Of a stretch of DNA of 64,000 nucleotides, positions 12,203 to 24,776 are shown in pieces; the stretch's first letter is position 1; each line of letters begins with the position of its first letter. Below the pieces are notes generated by a model. It saw nothing but the letters and a program-made list of their open reading frames with translations. It searched no databases and had not been told where the DNA came from. The DNA comes from Ailanthus altissimus (lineage: Eukaryota; Streptophyta; Magnoliopsida; Sapindales; Simaroubaceae): positions 18,042,001 to 18,106,000 of the forward strand of contig OX327686.1 in NCBI GenBank assembly GCA_946807835.1, read 5' to 3'. The position numbers and the translations under genes are program-made.

Positions 12203-12297
12203 GTAGATACTTTTGCAGAGCTTTATTACGGTGTGCAAAGGGTTTTATATTTTAGTTTTTAGCTGCGCTCTACCCTCTCGAGTTTCTTCTTTCTTTC

Positions 12298-12306
12298 AAA
12301 CCCTAA
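12298..12306 (+). promoter_or_regulatory. Telo-box AAACCCTAA
   Basis: A perfect telo-box lies just downstream of a pyrimidine-rich run (12268-12297) that is a plausible transcription start zone. It is found near the start of most plant ribosomal-protein genes and fits the gene that follows. Confidence 0.75.
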
Positions 12307-12543
12307 GGTCACTCATTCATTGAACTTTGATTTTCTAGCATTTGAGCTTAATCCTCTTTCTGGGTTATTCACATAGATTTTTCTGTTATCAAACGAAGCT
12401 TATAGTGCTTTTGGCGTACAGATTTTCGTTTTTCTCTTTCATTGCTTCAAGTTTCGATTAGTTTACGTCAAGTGGAGTTTGTGGTGGTTTTTGAAAGTGA
12501 CAAGTGGGTGACTGAATGCAGGTACGAGAAAAGGAGAGCGAAA

Positions 12544-13850
12544 ATGGTGGAGAAGACGAAGGGAAGAAAGGAGGAGGTGGTGACCAGAGAGTACACCATC
12601 AATCTTCACAAGCGCCTACATGACTGGTTAGTGACTGCTTTTTCGGCCTCTTTAACACCCTTGAATGGAATGTTATGGCTTTATTATACTGTTTTCATGC
12701 TACTTATCTATTGACGATTTCTTTTGTATTAGCTTCGTCTTTAGTTGGTCTTATTGAGCGATTTTTCTAGTTGGGTTTTTCTAGATGTTTCTCTGGTCAA
12801 ATCAAATCTGGGTGAGGTATCAGTTAGATAAATGGGTTTGTTTTGTTAGCTATTGTTTTATTTGACAAATAAATGGTTTGCGATATATTTATTTTCTATT
12901 TTTAATGGTGAATTTAGCAGTTGGAGATTGATTCGAATATCCACATGGATTGGCTGCTCATAAAGGTATTAGATTGTTAAAGTGCTGATGTTGATACAGT
13001 TAGGATTGCTTTTGGGTGGGGGCGTCCATGTGGGAATTGTGGCATAGGTGTAGGCTTGGCATTCTCAATGTCTTATTGAGTTTTCAACGGGCAGAACACT
13101 TCAATTCAGGATGTTTAAAATTTTGTATGAAAGTGGGATAAGGGGGCTTATGGATGGGGCTTTTAAACCAAGTCACAGCTTGCATGAGAAGATGTTATTT
13201 TCAAGGTGGCATTACATGGTAATTTGCGTTCAGTTTGGTTCATTCACTGTGTGACATAGCAGGATTGAGGTATTGGAAGTCTACTGATTTTACTGATTAA
13301 ATTGTTCTACCACTTGTTCTTTGACAAGGTTTCTATGATCTGCTGCATGCATTATGACAGTTTCAGGTGTTGTATTCTATAGCTATTTTTTCATTGATTT
13401 CATAAGAAAGAATCTTCTGTTCCTGCTGCCTTTGCACCTTCTTGATGTGCGAATATTTACTTTTTCTAATGTGTCACGGGGCTAGTTCATTGGTATTTTT
13501 GACTTCTGAGATCATACAAAATTCAATATCTATACTTCAGTTGAACTTTGTTAAATGACTATGAGAACAGTACCTTCAAGAAGAAGGCTCCAAAGGCCAT
13601 TAAGGAGATTAGGAAATTTGCAGAGAAGACTATGGGGACAAAGGATGTTAGGGTTGATGTGAGGCTGAACAAGCATGTCTGGAGCAGGGGCATCCGAAGT
13701 GTTCCAAGGAGGATAAGGGTTTGCATTGCTTGCAAAAGGAATGATGATGAAGATGCTAAGGAAGAGTTTTTCTCTCTTGTAGCTGCTACAGAAATCCGAC
13801 CAGAAGGACTAAGGTGTCTTGGCACCAAGGTCATTGAAGATGAGGATTGA
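12544..13850 (+). CDS. RPL31: 60S ribosomal protein L31 (eL31), two coding exons
   Basis: The product is a component of the large cytosolic ribosomal subunit near the peptide exit tunnel. Coding exons are 12544-12626 and 13571-13850, with a GT-AG intron of 944 bp. The intron splits the Cys codon, which gives HDCTFKKKAP at the junction. The joined product is 120 aa, the normal length for plant eL31. It opens [20 protein letters not shown] and contains the conserved blocks [35 protein letters not shown] and [16 protein letters not shown]. This start was chosen because it matches the family; an in-frame ATG at 12442 would add 34 unsupported residues. A GCAG/GTACG sequence just before the start hints at a 5'-UTR intron acceptor. 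Substitutions at usually conserved basic positions (VCIACKRN rather than a VRVARKRN type) are mild. It looks functional. Confidence 0.93.
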
Positions 13851-14597
13851 TTAATCAGTCTGTTTGAAGAAAACCCTTTTATGGGCAGGATAGGTTTACA
13901 AGAGAGTTTTGCAAGTGATCAGTGTTATTAGAAAGACTGGTGTTTTTATCATCTGGTTTATGGTTTAGATTATCTGACTTCATTCTGGTATTCTGAACGA
14001 AGTTGTTTTGAGAGTTCAAAATGACTTATTTGAAGAGGTTGAAAGTTATTCGCCAATAAATTTAATGTTTAGTCATTTAAACGTATTTATTAGGTCTAGT
14101 GCGGTGGGCTGGATGGGATTGGATTGGCCGAGTTCTTTCCAGAGAGGGGTGATAATACAGAGAATTATTTTACTTAATAATGGTAAATTCTCTACATGGT
14201 AGTAAGCTATGCGGAGCTTTGCGGCATTCGAGCTGCAATGTCATTTTGCATTGGTCCTCGTATGTGAATCAACGAAACTTATTTTTCTCTCATAAGCAAC
14301 GGAATTATTAGACATGTCTTATGGCTTAGACTGACCAAGACTGGGATACTTTTCATTTTATTTGCTAAGAGCAAGACTAGGATGTCCTGCAATGTACATA
14401 ATTAAAAGTTTGATATCTGACTTTCGGGTAACGAGCTACTCAACTATGAAACTGGCTAGCACAATGAAATTATAAGAATTAAATGTAAAACCATTTTCTA
14501 GTAATTTATACACATTCAGGTTGGATAGACGGGAAGCATATGTCAAAGTCATCGGTCATTACTACAATGGTATACACAGTCAAAGATCTCCCTCAAA

Positions 14598-14637
<40 letters not shown>

Positions 14638-14733
14638 ACTATATAACTAATAATAACAGCCTCTATATCTTGCAGAGGTGTCTTCTCAACTTCCTTTCAC
14701 CAACTTGAAAATGAAAATTGAAAGTTAACCACA
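13851..14733 (+). other. RPL31 3' UTR and flank
   Basis: The first ~250 bases are probably 3' UTR; AATAAATTTAATG near 14055 could serve as a polyadenylation region. The rest is AT-rich intergenic DNA with no recognisable gene. Confidence 0.4.
14612..14637. repeat. (TA)n microsatellite
   Basis: An uninterrupted AT dinucleotide run of about 13 units is preceded by ATATAAATATAAAT. Confidence 0.85.
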
Positions 14734-14889
14734 ATGATGGCAACAGACACTCTTCCCATTGCCATTTTATCTAACCCAGTTACTTCTTGCTGGCATTCTT
14801 CAATCAAGCATGAAAACCTACACCATCTGCGTCTTAATTCTCGCAAGGCTGAAGATGAAGAAAACCAGGGAGCGACAAGTTTTCTCTAG
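14734..14889 (+). pseudogene. 51-codon ORF, possible plastid-protein 5' exon remnant
   Basis: A short open frame begins MMATDTLPIAILSNPVTS, is rich in Ser/Thr and hydrophobic residues, then becomes charged and ends at a TAG. The context is not repetitive, and the start has the style of a chloroplast transit peptide. The family is not recognised and no continuation was found in the following 1 kb. It may be the first exon of a truncated gene, or chance. Confidence 0.2.
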
Positions 14890-16837
14890 CTTTGTAAGCA
14901 TACATATAGCCTTTTCTCTCTTCTTCTGATGACTCGTTCAGTCAAAGGTCCACATAGAGACACGTCCCAGCTCCGCTGCAATTCAATAACATGAATATAC
15001 ATTACTAAATCTTCTTATAAATAACAATCAGATAAAAACATAGGCCTACAAATAAATTTGATGAAATACCTGAGAGGCCCAACTAGAAGCCAGATAACAT
15101 CCCATCTAAATTTTGGCATCCTGGCAGACAGATTAGCACCACATAAGCAAGCTAATAATTGGGATCTAATATTTTCAACGATCCAACAAATTTAAACTTC
15201 AGAGTTTGCTTCACTGGTCTAAGAGAACAAGTGTGTCACCAGACAAGAAGCACAATCAAATATGACCTCAAACTGAAAAGGAATGCAAATTTCATGTAAT
15301 GTCTACAGCTTAACACTTTGGTGAATTTTTATGAAAAAAATGTATTCTTTCTATGTCTCTTAAGTTTGAATATGAAGCAGCCATAGAGAAGATCAATGAT
15401 GAAAGTAATATCCCCAAACAAATTTTTGTAAAGGACAGGTATTTATTTCTACAGGGAATCCCTATGAATTGATTAAAACCAAGGAAAATGGAACCAGAAA
15501 AAGTGCCAAATATTTGAAGATCCATTATTTCTATCTTTCAATTTTCATAGACATAAGGGATGACATAATATCAAAATTTTTATAAATATACAAATATAAA
15601 TTCTATAATCTCTACTATTGATTGTTTGCCGGAGCACTCCCTTATTTAATCTAATTACATGAAATAGGTAAAGTCAAGTTTAATATGTCATTACTCAAAA
15701 TCTACAAGTATATAGCTAGTGGGGCAACAACATAGATAATAGTGTGCGACATGATTCTCCATCACGTTATTAGTATATTCGCTGAGGTTGAAATCATAGG
15801 TGATAGTTTGCCTATACAAGATATTCACCTCAATCATAATCTAATGGTCTTGCTTGTAGTTAACAAAAAATAAATTTATATGAAATTGGATAGTTTCGTA
15901 AATAATACTACATGAATAATAAAAACTCATTCTTAGTGAATTGGATGCGCTTCTTTTTAATGTAAAATCACATATCCGTGTACAAATTAGAGGTCTCCAC
16001 CTTATGTAATAATATCTCATAAACTAATCAGAGAATGTAATTATTCTACATATCTAAAAAATATCCTATACAGGTCTGCTAAAATAACTTGGCCTGATTA
16101 GTCGTCAACTTGAACCTTATAGAATTCAGAGCCCACTACTGTGAATAACACGTAATTGATGCGTGAAAGAATAATTTTTGCGGAATTCTATATTTTTTGG
16201 TGATGTTATTTCTTCTATAAAAATACACAAAAAAATAATAATATTTTTATTAATAAATAACAAACATACATATTATATTAAGTTAATTAACATACAATAT
16301 TAATCAACTTACTAATTAATTAAAAAAACTTATCAAAAATCAACCATTTTTAAAGTTTCAAGTAATGAATATGCTTTACAAGTCCTAATCTATACAATGC
16401 TAATTTTTAAATCTTTAATTTAACGAATTTTTGTTAAGAAGATTTTGAATTTAGAGAGAGAGCTTCAGGTAGAGAGAGAGAGGGTTTTTTTTTATTTTAT
16501 TTAAAGGATATAAACATCCGAATTTATTCTATTTGACTAATAAAGAATGAGAAATTAAAATTAGGCTAAAAAGAAATATATATATATATATAAAATTAAA
16601 GGGTTATTTTAAAAAAAATTCCTTAAATTAAACTTAAACCCGTGCCCTGTGTAAGCCCTTGGCAAGGAAAGACAAGTTATAGCGTAGTTATGATTGGGAT
16701 TAAGCAGTCGAGGACTGCACCACATCGAGTCATCGAGCATGAATTGATTTATTCATTACTTGTACTCATCATCACGATTAACTGTTCAAGTTGAACTGTG
16801 TTCAATTCATTAAGAAGCGAAAAAGAATGCAAGAGAT
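14890..16837. other. Intergenic AT-rich DNA
   Basis: No coding region is supported. A short GA-rich microsatellite (AGAGAGAGAG runs) lies near 16454-16488 and a short TA run near 16578-16592. ORFs up to 71 aa here have no recognisable similarity. Confidence 0.5.
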
Positions 16838-18359
16838 TGAAGTACGGGGAAATGACCAATTGACCGTCCATTATAATTGTTAGACATATATTGTTATTTA
16901 TGCCATTAAGGCATGTTAAATAATATTTTATTTGATTAATAAAAGTTTATTCATACATATAATTGAGCATACATTGATAAACCTATATTTATAAAGTATG
17001 TGATCTATGTATTAGGCATATGATACTAATATAGAGGTATAGATCACAAGTTTTTTATAAATTAAATCATATTCACAACCATTACTGAAAAGAGCATTTC
17101 ATTATGTAAGGTTGTAGGTTTTCTACTTCTTATAGTGGATGATTTACCTTAATTATCGAAGTAGAGACTTCGAGTAGAAAAACTAGTGTATATGTTATAT
17201 TGAACGAGACTATTGTAAATTTTGATCTGGTTAACTAAATATCATAGATTTTAATTTATAAAAGCTTCAATAAGCTTGATTGATCTTAATCCTGAGCAAT
17301 TAATGAACTTATTGTTGACGGATCTTAATGCATATTGGTGTATACATGTGCAATTGTGTCTGTTGCCTAAATACGTATCATATACGAATTTAAGTTCAAC
17401 AGAAGCGTGAAATATGTAATAAACACAATAAATAACATATATTAATCGCATTAATCTATAAGGAAGTTTGAAAACTCACCTCAATGTGTAACGTTATACA
17501 TGTGTTTTCTCAGAGTCCACATGGAGACCAACTCGTGTGTAGTTCTAGTCATCAACATAGTGGGCTTGGTGAGCTAGAACAGTAGCCCTATATACAGCCC
17601 GAGATTAACTCTTAATCCCCAAAATAGTCGGTGTGCATTTTTCATCATTTTCTCCAAAAGGATAAGAAATGGAGAATTTGAAGCAATTTATAATTGCTTC
17701 AATTGGAAGCATAGAAAAAAATGAAACAATTTCATTTTCCTTCTACTCTTTTTTTTTTTACTTCTTCTTCTCCTTCTCCACTTCTCTTTCTTTTCTCTCT
17801 TAGGCAAAATTTGCTCACGCACATAAAATCTTGCTACTTTCTCTCTTTCTTTTTATATATATATATATATAAAATATAATATAATAATAATAAAATAATA
17901 CTATAAAAATATATTATATAATAGAAAAAGAGAGATATTTGATTATTTAATTGTTAAATAATCAAAATAAGAAATGATCATTTTGCCCTTTATGAATAGT
18001 TATCAAGTTTACCCTTTAGTGGGTCCCACCAAATTTCACACTTGGGTAAACTCAACTGAGAGTCCACAATACGCTACGTGTCATAATACAATTAGTAAAT
18101 AACAATTATTAACTAATTGTTATATTTAACACTTAAATACAGAGACAGACGCATTCCCGTGGAATTGCTGGATTAAACAATTTAATCCGATATGCTGCCT
18201 CAGTGCACAACGAGTACACTCTATATCGCAGGACTTCCTAGGTCCTACGCCCAATTCATCAAATGGAATTATTCCATGAGTTCGTGAGCAATGCCTCACA
18301 CACACATCACGGATATACAAATCAGCGCATTGAACCATGCAACCATGCAAGTTGAGATT
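16838..18359 (-). repeat. Tandem duplicate of LTR end plus flank (unit 1)
   Basis: This ~1,522-bp unit repeats directly at 18360 onward with a few percent divergence. It comprises about 40 bp outside the LTR (from GATTGAAGTAC) followed by about 1.48 kb of the copia C LTR from TGTTAGACATA. Near its right end an extra CCATGCAA distinguishes it from unit 2. The 66-, 65- and 74-aa ORFs recur in both units and are LTR sequence, not genes. Confidence 0.85.
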
Positions 18360-18399
18360 GAAGTACAGGAAAAATGACCAACTGACCGTCCATTATAAT

Positions 18400-20791
18400 T
18401 GTTAGACATATATTATTATTTATGCCATTAAGGCATGTGAAATAATATTTTATTTGATTAATAAAAGTTTATTCATACATATAATTGAGCATACATTGAT
18501 AAGCCCATATTTATAAAGTATGTGATCTATGTATTAGGCATATGATACTAATATAGAGGTATAGATCACAAGTTTTTTATAAATTAAATCATATTCACAA
18601 CCATTACTGAAAAACGCATTTCATTATGTAAGGTTGTAGGTTTTCTGCTTCTTATAGTGGATGATTTACCTTAATTATCGAAGTAGAGACTTCGAGTAGA
18701 AAAACAAGTGTATATGTTACATTGAACGAGACTATTGTAAATTTTGATCTGGTTAACTAAATATCATAGATTTTAATTCATAAAAGCTTCAATAAGCTTG
18801 ATTGATCTTAATTCTGAGCAATTAATGAACTTATTGTTGACGGATCTTAATGCATATTGGTGTATACATGTGCAATTGTGTCTGTTGCCTAAATACGTAT
18901 CATATACGAATTTAAGTCCAACAGAAGCATGAAATATGTAATAAACACAATAAATAACATATATTAATCGCATTAATATATAAGGAAGTTTGAAAACTCA
19001 CCTCAATGTGTAACGTTATACATGTGTTTTCTCAGAGTCCACATGGAGACCAACTCGTGTGTAGTTCTAGTCATCAACGTAGTGGGCTTGGTGAGCTAGA
19101 ACAGTAGCCCTATATACAGCCCGAGATTAACTCTTAATCCCCAAAATAGTCGGTGTGCGTTTTTCATCATTTTCTCCAAAAGGATAAGAAATGGAGAATT
19201 TGAAGCAATTTATAATTGCTTCAATTGGAAGCATAGAAAAAAATGAAACAATTTCATTTTCCTTCTACTCTTTTTTTTTACTTCTTCTTCTCCTTCTCCA
19301 CTTCTCTTTTTTTTCTCTCTTAGGCAAAATTTGCTCACGCACACAAAATCTTGCTACTTTCTCTCTTTCTTTATATATATATATATAATATAATATAATA
19401 ATAATAAAATAATACTATAAAAATATATTATATAATAGAAAAAAAGAGATATTTGATTATTTAATTGTTAAATAATCAAAATGAGAAATGATCATTTTGC
19501 CCTTTATGAATAGTTATCAAGTTTACCCTTTAGTGGGTCCCACCAAATTTCACACTTGGATAAACTCAACTGAGAGTCCACAATACGCTACGTGTCATAA
19601 TACAATTAGTAAATAACAATTATTAACTAATTGTTATATTTAACACTTAAATACAGAGACAGACGCATTCCCGTGGAATTGCTGGATTAAACAATTTAAT
19701 CCGATACGCTGCCTCAGTGCACAACGAGTACGCTCTATATCGCAGGACTTCCTAGGTCCTACGCCCAATTCGTCAAATGGAATTATTCCATGAGTTCGTG
19801 AGCAATGCCCCACGCACACATCACGGATATACAAATCAGCGCGTTGAACCATGCAAGTTGAGGTTACAACGCATACGTATAGTCCTTCCGTCATAATATC
19901 CTGGTTGTGCTGGGGATATAGATTATTACCGTCAAATCCCCTTGTGCTCATCCATATCCTATCTCCAAACTTGTATCTCATTGAACAATATGCGCAAACT
20001 CCTTTGTCATATTGTTCCACCCTGGCAGAACTCTTTCCCGAGATAATTACTTGTGGCCACAAGACTTTCTAAGATATAGTCTCAAAGCATCTGGATATCA
20101 AACTCTATATAGGAGCTAACAGATCCTATATATGTATGCATCAGACTCCATAAGCATCGGACCATACCCAGCGGTCACACCATGAAAGGTCTGTGACATA
20201 CGTGGAACCAAAGTATGGTGGATCACTTACAAGCCCACCATGGCACTCAGGTCAAAGGACTACGTATACTACTCAACTCGAGAGGACCCTCCGTTGACGA
20301 CTTACATAAGGGGTCTATCGGAGGCCTTTGTGAGTCTGTCCCATATCCAGTCCTAACTAGATACTCATATGTAAAGGTATCCACCGACAGACCCGCATCG
20401 GTAGAAATAGATCACGTACAATTATTTGGGAACATACTTACGCAACATGCATTTTTTGGCCCCCGATTGCAACTATGCAGTTACTGGTATATTCTTAAGG
20501 CTATGTCCTATTACAGACAAGGCTCAAACTCTTAGATCTGCTAAGTATTATAACCAGCTAACACTTAACTGTACTAACATTTAGCAATTATATATCTTAG
20601 CATGGCTAATTATGAGCCATTATCTAAACTCTTTTAGATCTAATCCGAACTTCTTCAGATCTACAATGTCTGTAATGTTACGTATATAATACCATATAGA
20701 TGGGTATTAGCGATTTAATAGGAATGTACACTTGTATAAATATACAAGTATATATACATTTAGGGATGACACATAAGTATTGACCCTAATA
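18400..20791 (-). repeat. LTR of copia element C
   Basis: This LTR is about 2.39 kb, close to the 2.19 kb of E and 2.55 kb of A. In minus orientation it starts TATTAGGGTC at 20791, next to a polypurine tract, and ends at TGTTAGACATA (18400, plus-strand reading). It shares words with the E LTR, such as CGTAACGTATACGTAT-like and CACGCACAC segments near 28.6 and 35.8 kb. ORFs of up to 140 aa (19640-20062) follow LTR sequence and lack family features. Confidence 0.7.
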
Positions 20792-20808
20792 ATCTCCCAC
20801 TTGCTCTA
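20792..20808 (-). other. Polypurine tract of copia C
   Basis: On the minus strand the sequence is AGAGCAAGTGGGAGAT, directly before the LTR. The same tract (AAGCAAGTGGGAGTT) precedes the LTR of element E. Confidence 0.7.
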
Positions 20809-22955
20809 GTGCTATTTCTGATGGCATATCATACACACCGACTCTACGTGTTTTATAAATACTTTAAGAGTCATGGCCTTGGAAAGTGAGTCCGCTAAAT
20901 TATTTATAGAATATTTCTATAAATAATCACATCTCCTTTAGCCAAGATCCCTCTAGTTATATGAGACTCCTCTCAACATTATTAGAGTACTGGTGTCCTC
21001 TTGACACCTTGGCTTGTACTATGGCATTGTTTTATCGCAAACTTATGTGATAAGATCCATCTGTCTTGGAACTCTTCCAAGACCAACGATAAACCTACAA
21101 ATCCTTACTGCCGCTGCTGCTCCGCCAATCTGAATTAGCAGTGAATCCCAGTTTGGTGTAATTCCAACTCTCTTAGTACTATAGAGAATGAGCACATTCC
21201 CAGATGTAGACTCTATATCATCTAGGTCAAACTAAAAGTCTGACTTTGTGCATCTTCTCATTTGTAATACATTTTCTCCATATCTGAGAAACTTATCCTT
21301 TGTACCCTCAAGGTACCTCAGGATATGTTTAACTACCATTAAATGGAAGTCACCTGAGTCAGACTGAACTCGGTTTGTAACTCTTACAGCCAGACTGATC
21401 TCAGGTCTCAAACACATCATATCATACATCAATCTCTAAAGAGTTAATGTATCTGGTGTGTTAGACACTCTAACTCTATCATCTTTCATCTGAAGAGACA
21501 CTCTTCTCGAAAGATGAACACCAGGTCTATTAGATACATTAACTATCTTATAGTTAACTAACTGTATCCATTTAGACACTATTGATGTGAAATAATTTGG
21601 GAGAGTCCTATCAGCTTCCTAACTCTATCTTTATAAAGTTTTATACCTAGTATAAAGGAAGCCTCTCACAAATCCTTTATGGAGAAATATTTACGAGTTA
21701 TTTTTGACCGATTGTAACATACCGATATCATTCCCAATGACCAGTATGTCATCAACAAAGAGCATCAAGAAGACTATCATGCTCTCACTGACCTTTCATG
21801 CACGCTAGATCAGAAGTATAGTTGGACGTAAAATCTTCAGACTATTCCATGAATATCTCTTACTCAAGATATTCATTCCGGAACACCTTTATTACACACA
21901 TCTGCCAAACTTCAAAGTTACAATATGTTGCAAGAGCTAATAAAATTCTAATTGACTATAGCATCAAAATTAGTTCAAAGGTTTCCTCTTAGTTGATCTC
22001 AGATCACTGAGGATTGCTTTTCCAGAACCAATATAGGACCTAGAAGGTCTCTGCCTTTTATCTGGCTTTCACTACCTATTTGTAAACCCTTTACAACCAA
22101 TGAGGACAATTTTCACGGGTAGCTTTACCAAGTCTCAGACTTGATTCTGATGTATAGAGTCAATTTTTATTTTCAAGCTTCTTGCTGCTTCTCGAATCGA
22201 TGTCCAACATCAACTCTTTATAGGTCAATGATAATTTTCTTCTACCAAGAAAACTCAAAGTTCACCTTTAGGCATTTAACATACTCAATAGGTGAGCTGG
22301 ACATCTTTTTCGACCCATTGGGAAAGGTGTACTAAAAGGTCACTACTTAATTAAGTCTGAGTTTGCATCCTTGGTTCATTATTTTCTAGATTGACTTCAC
22401 TAAGCTCAATCTTTCTATGATTCTCACGACCTATGAGAAACTCTCCCTCCAGGATATCGATATACCGAGAAACGAACACACTTCGCTTCTCTTAATCATA
22501 AAATTAGTATCCTATTGAATTTATAGGATACTCAATGAACCTATATTAGTACCTCTTGAGTGCTGTCTATCCTAGTAAGTAACTCTTACAAAATAAGATA
22601 CCCTGCAGCGTAACTCTTATGTAAGCAGGACAACACCAAGTATTAACTTACCTAAGAAACGGTTTGCTTCTTTTCTGTATCTCATACGGAATGGAAGGAA
22701 TAACTTCTGATGGAACTTTACTTAATAAACAGCTATGTTTTGGAGCATATACTCACAGTTATAGATCGGTAACACTCATTATCAAGCAGACCATATCTAA
22801 TAAAGTTTGATTCCTCATTTCCAAAACATCATTATGTTATGGATTACTTGGAGGATTATAGTGAGTGAGAATCTCATTCTCCTTAAACAAACGAAAAAAT
22901 TTGTTGTTAATATACTCAGTACCTCGATCTAATCGAAGGGATATGATGTATATTC
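20809..22955 (-). pseudogene. Decayed copia pol of element C
   Basis: The minus strand carries RNase H and RT remnants. The best piece (21232-21432) reads MYDMMCLRPEISLAVRV followed by HLMVVKHILRYLEGTKD, diagnostic of the copia RNase H region (family MYAMLCTRPDI, VKHILRYLKGT). Further right come RT and integrase remnants parallel to those of E at 30.2-32.2 kb. Stops and indels are frequent. Similarity to the family ends near 22955. Confidence 0.75.
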
Positions 22956-22984
22956 TAGTATATATTTGGCCATCTCATTATCAA

Positions 22985-23115
22985 TCAGGCTGGAGGCAGC
23001 CTGATGGGTACAAGGACGAGTTGCTAAGGCAATATAAGGGGAAGGTCCCGGGCTCGAATCCTTGGGAGGTCATGCATGAGATGCGGGGTGTGTTGGGGTA
23101 GAACCAAGGTGTTGG
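22985..23115 (+). mobile_element. SINE-like, tRNA-derived sequence
   Basis: GGCTCGAATCC (23050-23060) differs by one base from the pol III B-box GGTTCGANNCC. A weak A-box-like word (GGACGAGTTGCT) lies about 45 bp upstream. It is GC-richer than its surroundings. No acceptor stem or cloverleaf can be drawn, so it is not a tRNA gene. No poly-A tail or target duplication was confirmed. Confidence 0.35.
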
Positions 23116-24512
23116 GTAGGCCCCACACACTTTATCACTTACATTCATGCATTATATCTTTTGAGTTATCACGGAATGAGATCTATATAAACGGTTAAAA
23201 CCTCAATAGCTTGGAGATATAATTTCATGGGTTGTATGAACATATATTTACAAGATGGAATCTAATAATTAATATCCACCTAAGCTGTTTCCAATACTTG
23301 ATCATTAAAATATGTGGCCACAGTTTATTCAATAAATTATTTATTGAATAATAATATTTATTTATAAATTTATTTACAAATATAGACATATAAAAAGTGA
23401 TCATTAAAGCATTTAGTGACTTAGGGGCAAATAAGTAATTAAAGAGACAAGACATTTTTTTCATGGCCTAATTTAATTATGGACATCAATTAGAGGGTCA
23501 ATTAAGTGGTTATTATTGGTCTAAAGACCAAGCCTAATTTAATTAAAAAGAGTTTTAATTAAATAAGCTTTTACTTTATAACATGTGTTACTAGAGTACA
23601 ACTCTTGACTTTTAATGAAATAGCCAAGGGTTAACTTAGAAGAATTGGTGTATTATGAGATAATAAGAACTAGGCCTTTTAAGTTAGAGTTAGGAAACCT
23701 ATGGGTCTTACAGTTCCTTTACTATCTCAAATTCTAATCAAACTCTAATTTTCTAATTCTAATCTAATTCTAAATACCAAAGGGAGATTCCTATATATAC
23801 GAGAGTATGAGTAGTAAAGGGTACTGCAAATATAACTAAAAAAATTCATTTTACATATTCTTACGTGGAAAAAGAATTTAATTATTACAATTCTCTTAAA
23901 TTTGGGTATTCATATTTTTAGAGATTAAGAAAGATCTACGTATCCACACGCATTGAGTTTGAAGATTGAGAATAATAGAGAAGATTGCAGCCAGTTAATT
24001 TAAGATTTGTTATAGCGAAAAATTGAGGTAATCTTGTATCCATATATATGTAATTATGAATAAGACAATCTAACTTCTGTTTTGTTTATTTTTATAAACA
24101 GAAAATTTTTATTTTACTACCAACAATATCATGATTAAGAATAGCAACGAATTGGATTTGAAATTGATACCTCTTAAATTTACATTCGTATTCATTTAAA
24201 ATATGAAATATCAAATCTTTTTAAAATCTGTTGTGAATTTAAAATTTTATTATTAAATTCACTCTAACAAATATATACTTATTACTAAAATTATTCACAA
24301 ATTTTAAGTAGATTTTTAAATAATATAATTCAAAAAATAAACTTATTTTTACGGTTGTAGATATATAAAAGTATTATAGTTTCCAGAACCACAATTCTGA
24401 GTGTCGGAAGTTTGGATCTATATTTTTGTTTTATTTTTCTTTGTATCCATCAAATATTACATTTACCATACATTTCTTTGAACTTGACACCATGAAAAAT
24501 TCAATACCAAAT
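23116..24512. other. AT-rich DNA, possible solo LTR ending at 24125
   Basis: A TATATATA-type box near 23793-23800 is followed about 330 bp later by CTACCAACA at about 24125, which resembles an LTR U3-R-U5 layout ending in CA. A matching left end and target duplication were not found, so this stays a suggestion. The remainder to 24512 is AT-rich without features. Confidence 0.25.
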
Positions 24513-24776
24513 TTATGATTTAACTTTTTCTCTTTCAGCAGCAGAACTGAAATTCTTTAACTTGAAATTAACAATTTCTGCAATAATTACAATCAATTCA
24601 TCACTTAATATAGGGTACAAATGCTCAAGATCAACAACAATAGATCCAACATTCAAGTTCTTCAACCACCATGTATCCTTAACAGATCTTGATGATGATG
24701 AATCATTGTAATCAACAAGAAACATAAAAAAGAAGGCAAAAATAATTGTTAAGAAGAAATTGAGAAATAATCCCAT
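24513..24776 (-). CDS. Small predicted membrane protein, 87 aa, unknown
   Basis: This single-exon open frame sits in non-repetitive context. Residues 1-22 form a strongly hydrophobic segment (LNFFLTIIFAFFFMFLV) that could be a signal anchor. It is followed by a Ser-rich linker (DSSSSRSVKD) and a soluble tail with regular hydrophobic spacing (IVVDLEHLYPILSDELIVIIAEIV). The composition resembles small plant membrane-anchored proteins, but no family is recognised. Upstream on the minus strand are AT-rich promoter-like sequences without a clear TATA assignment. It could also be a chance ORF. Confidence 0.35.
   Translation of the reverse strand: MGLFLNFFLTIIFAFFFMFLVDYNDSSSSRSVKDTWWLKNLNVGSIVVDLEHLYPILSDELIVIIAEIVNFKLKNFSSAAEREKVKS

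Noticed and set aside
12442..12714. 90-aa ORF starting upstream of RPL31
   Set aside because: It is the in-frame upstream extension plus intron read-through of RPL31 exon 1; the family start is at 12544.
13559..13834. 91-aa minus-strand ORF
   Set aside because: It is the antisense shadow of RPL31 exon 2.
19640..20062. 140-aa minus-strand ORF
   Set aside because: It lies wholly in LTR C, and its partner in the duplicated unit is truncated; translated LTR, not a gene.
20215..20535. 106-aa plus-strand ORF
   Set aside because: It lies in LTR C and corresponds to non-coding LTR sequence in E (about 28.98-29.41 kb) with different indels.
22865..23101. 78-aa plus-strand ORF
   Set aside because: It crosses the boundary from decayed copia pol (antisense) into the SINE-like patch; not a plausible gene.
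23040..23110. tRNA gene
   Set aside because: Only the B-box is convincing; no acceptor stem, anticodon arm or terminator T run fits.
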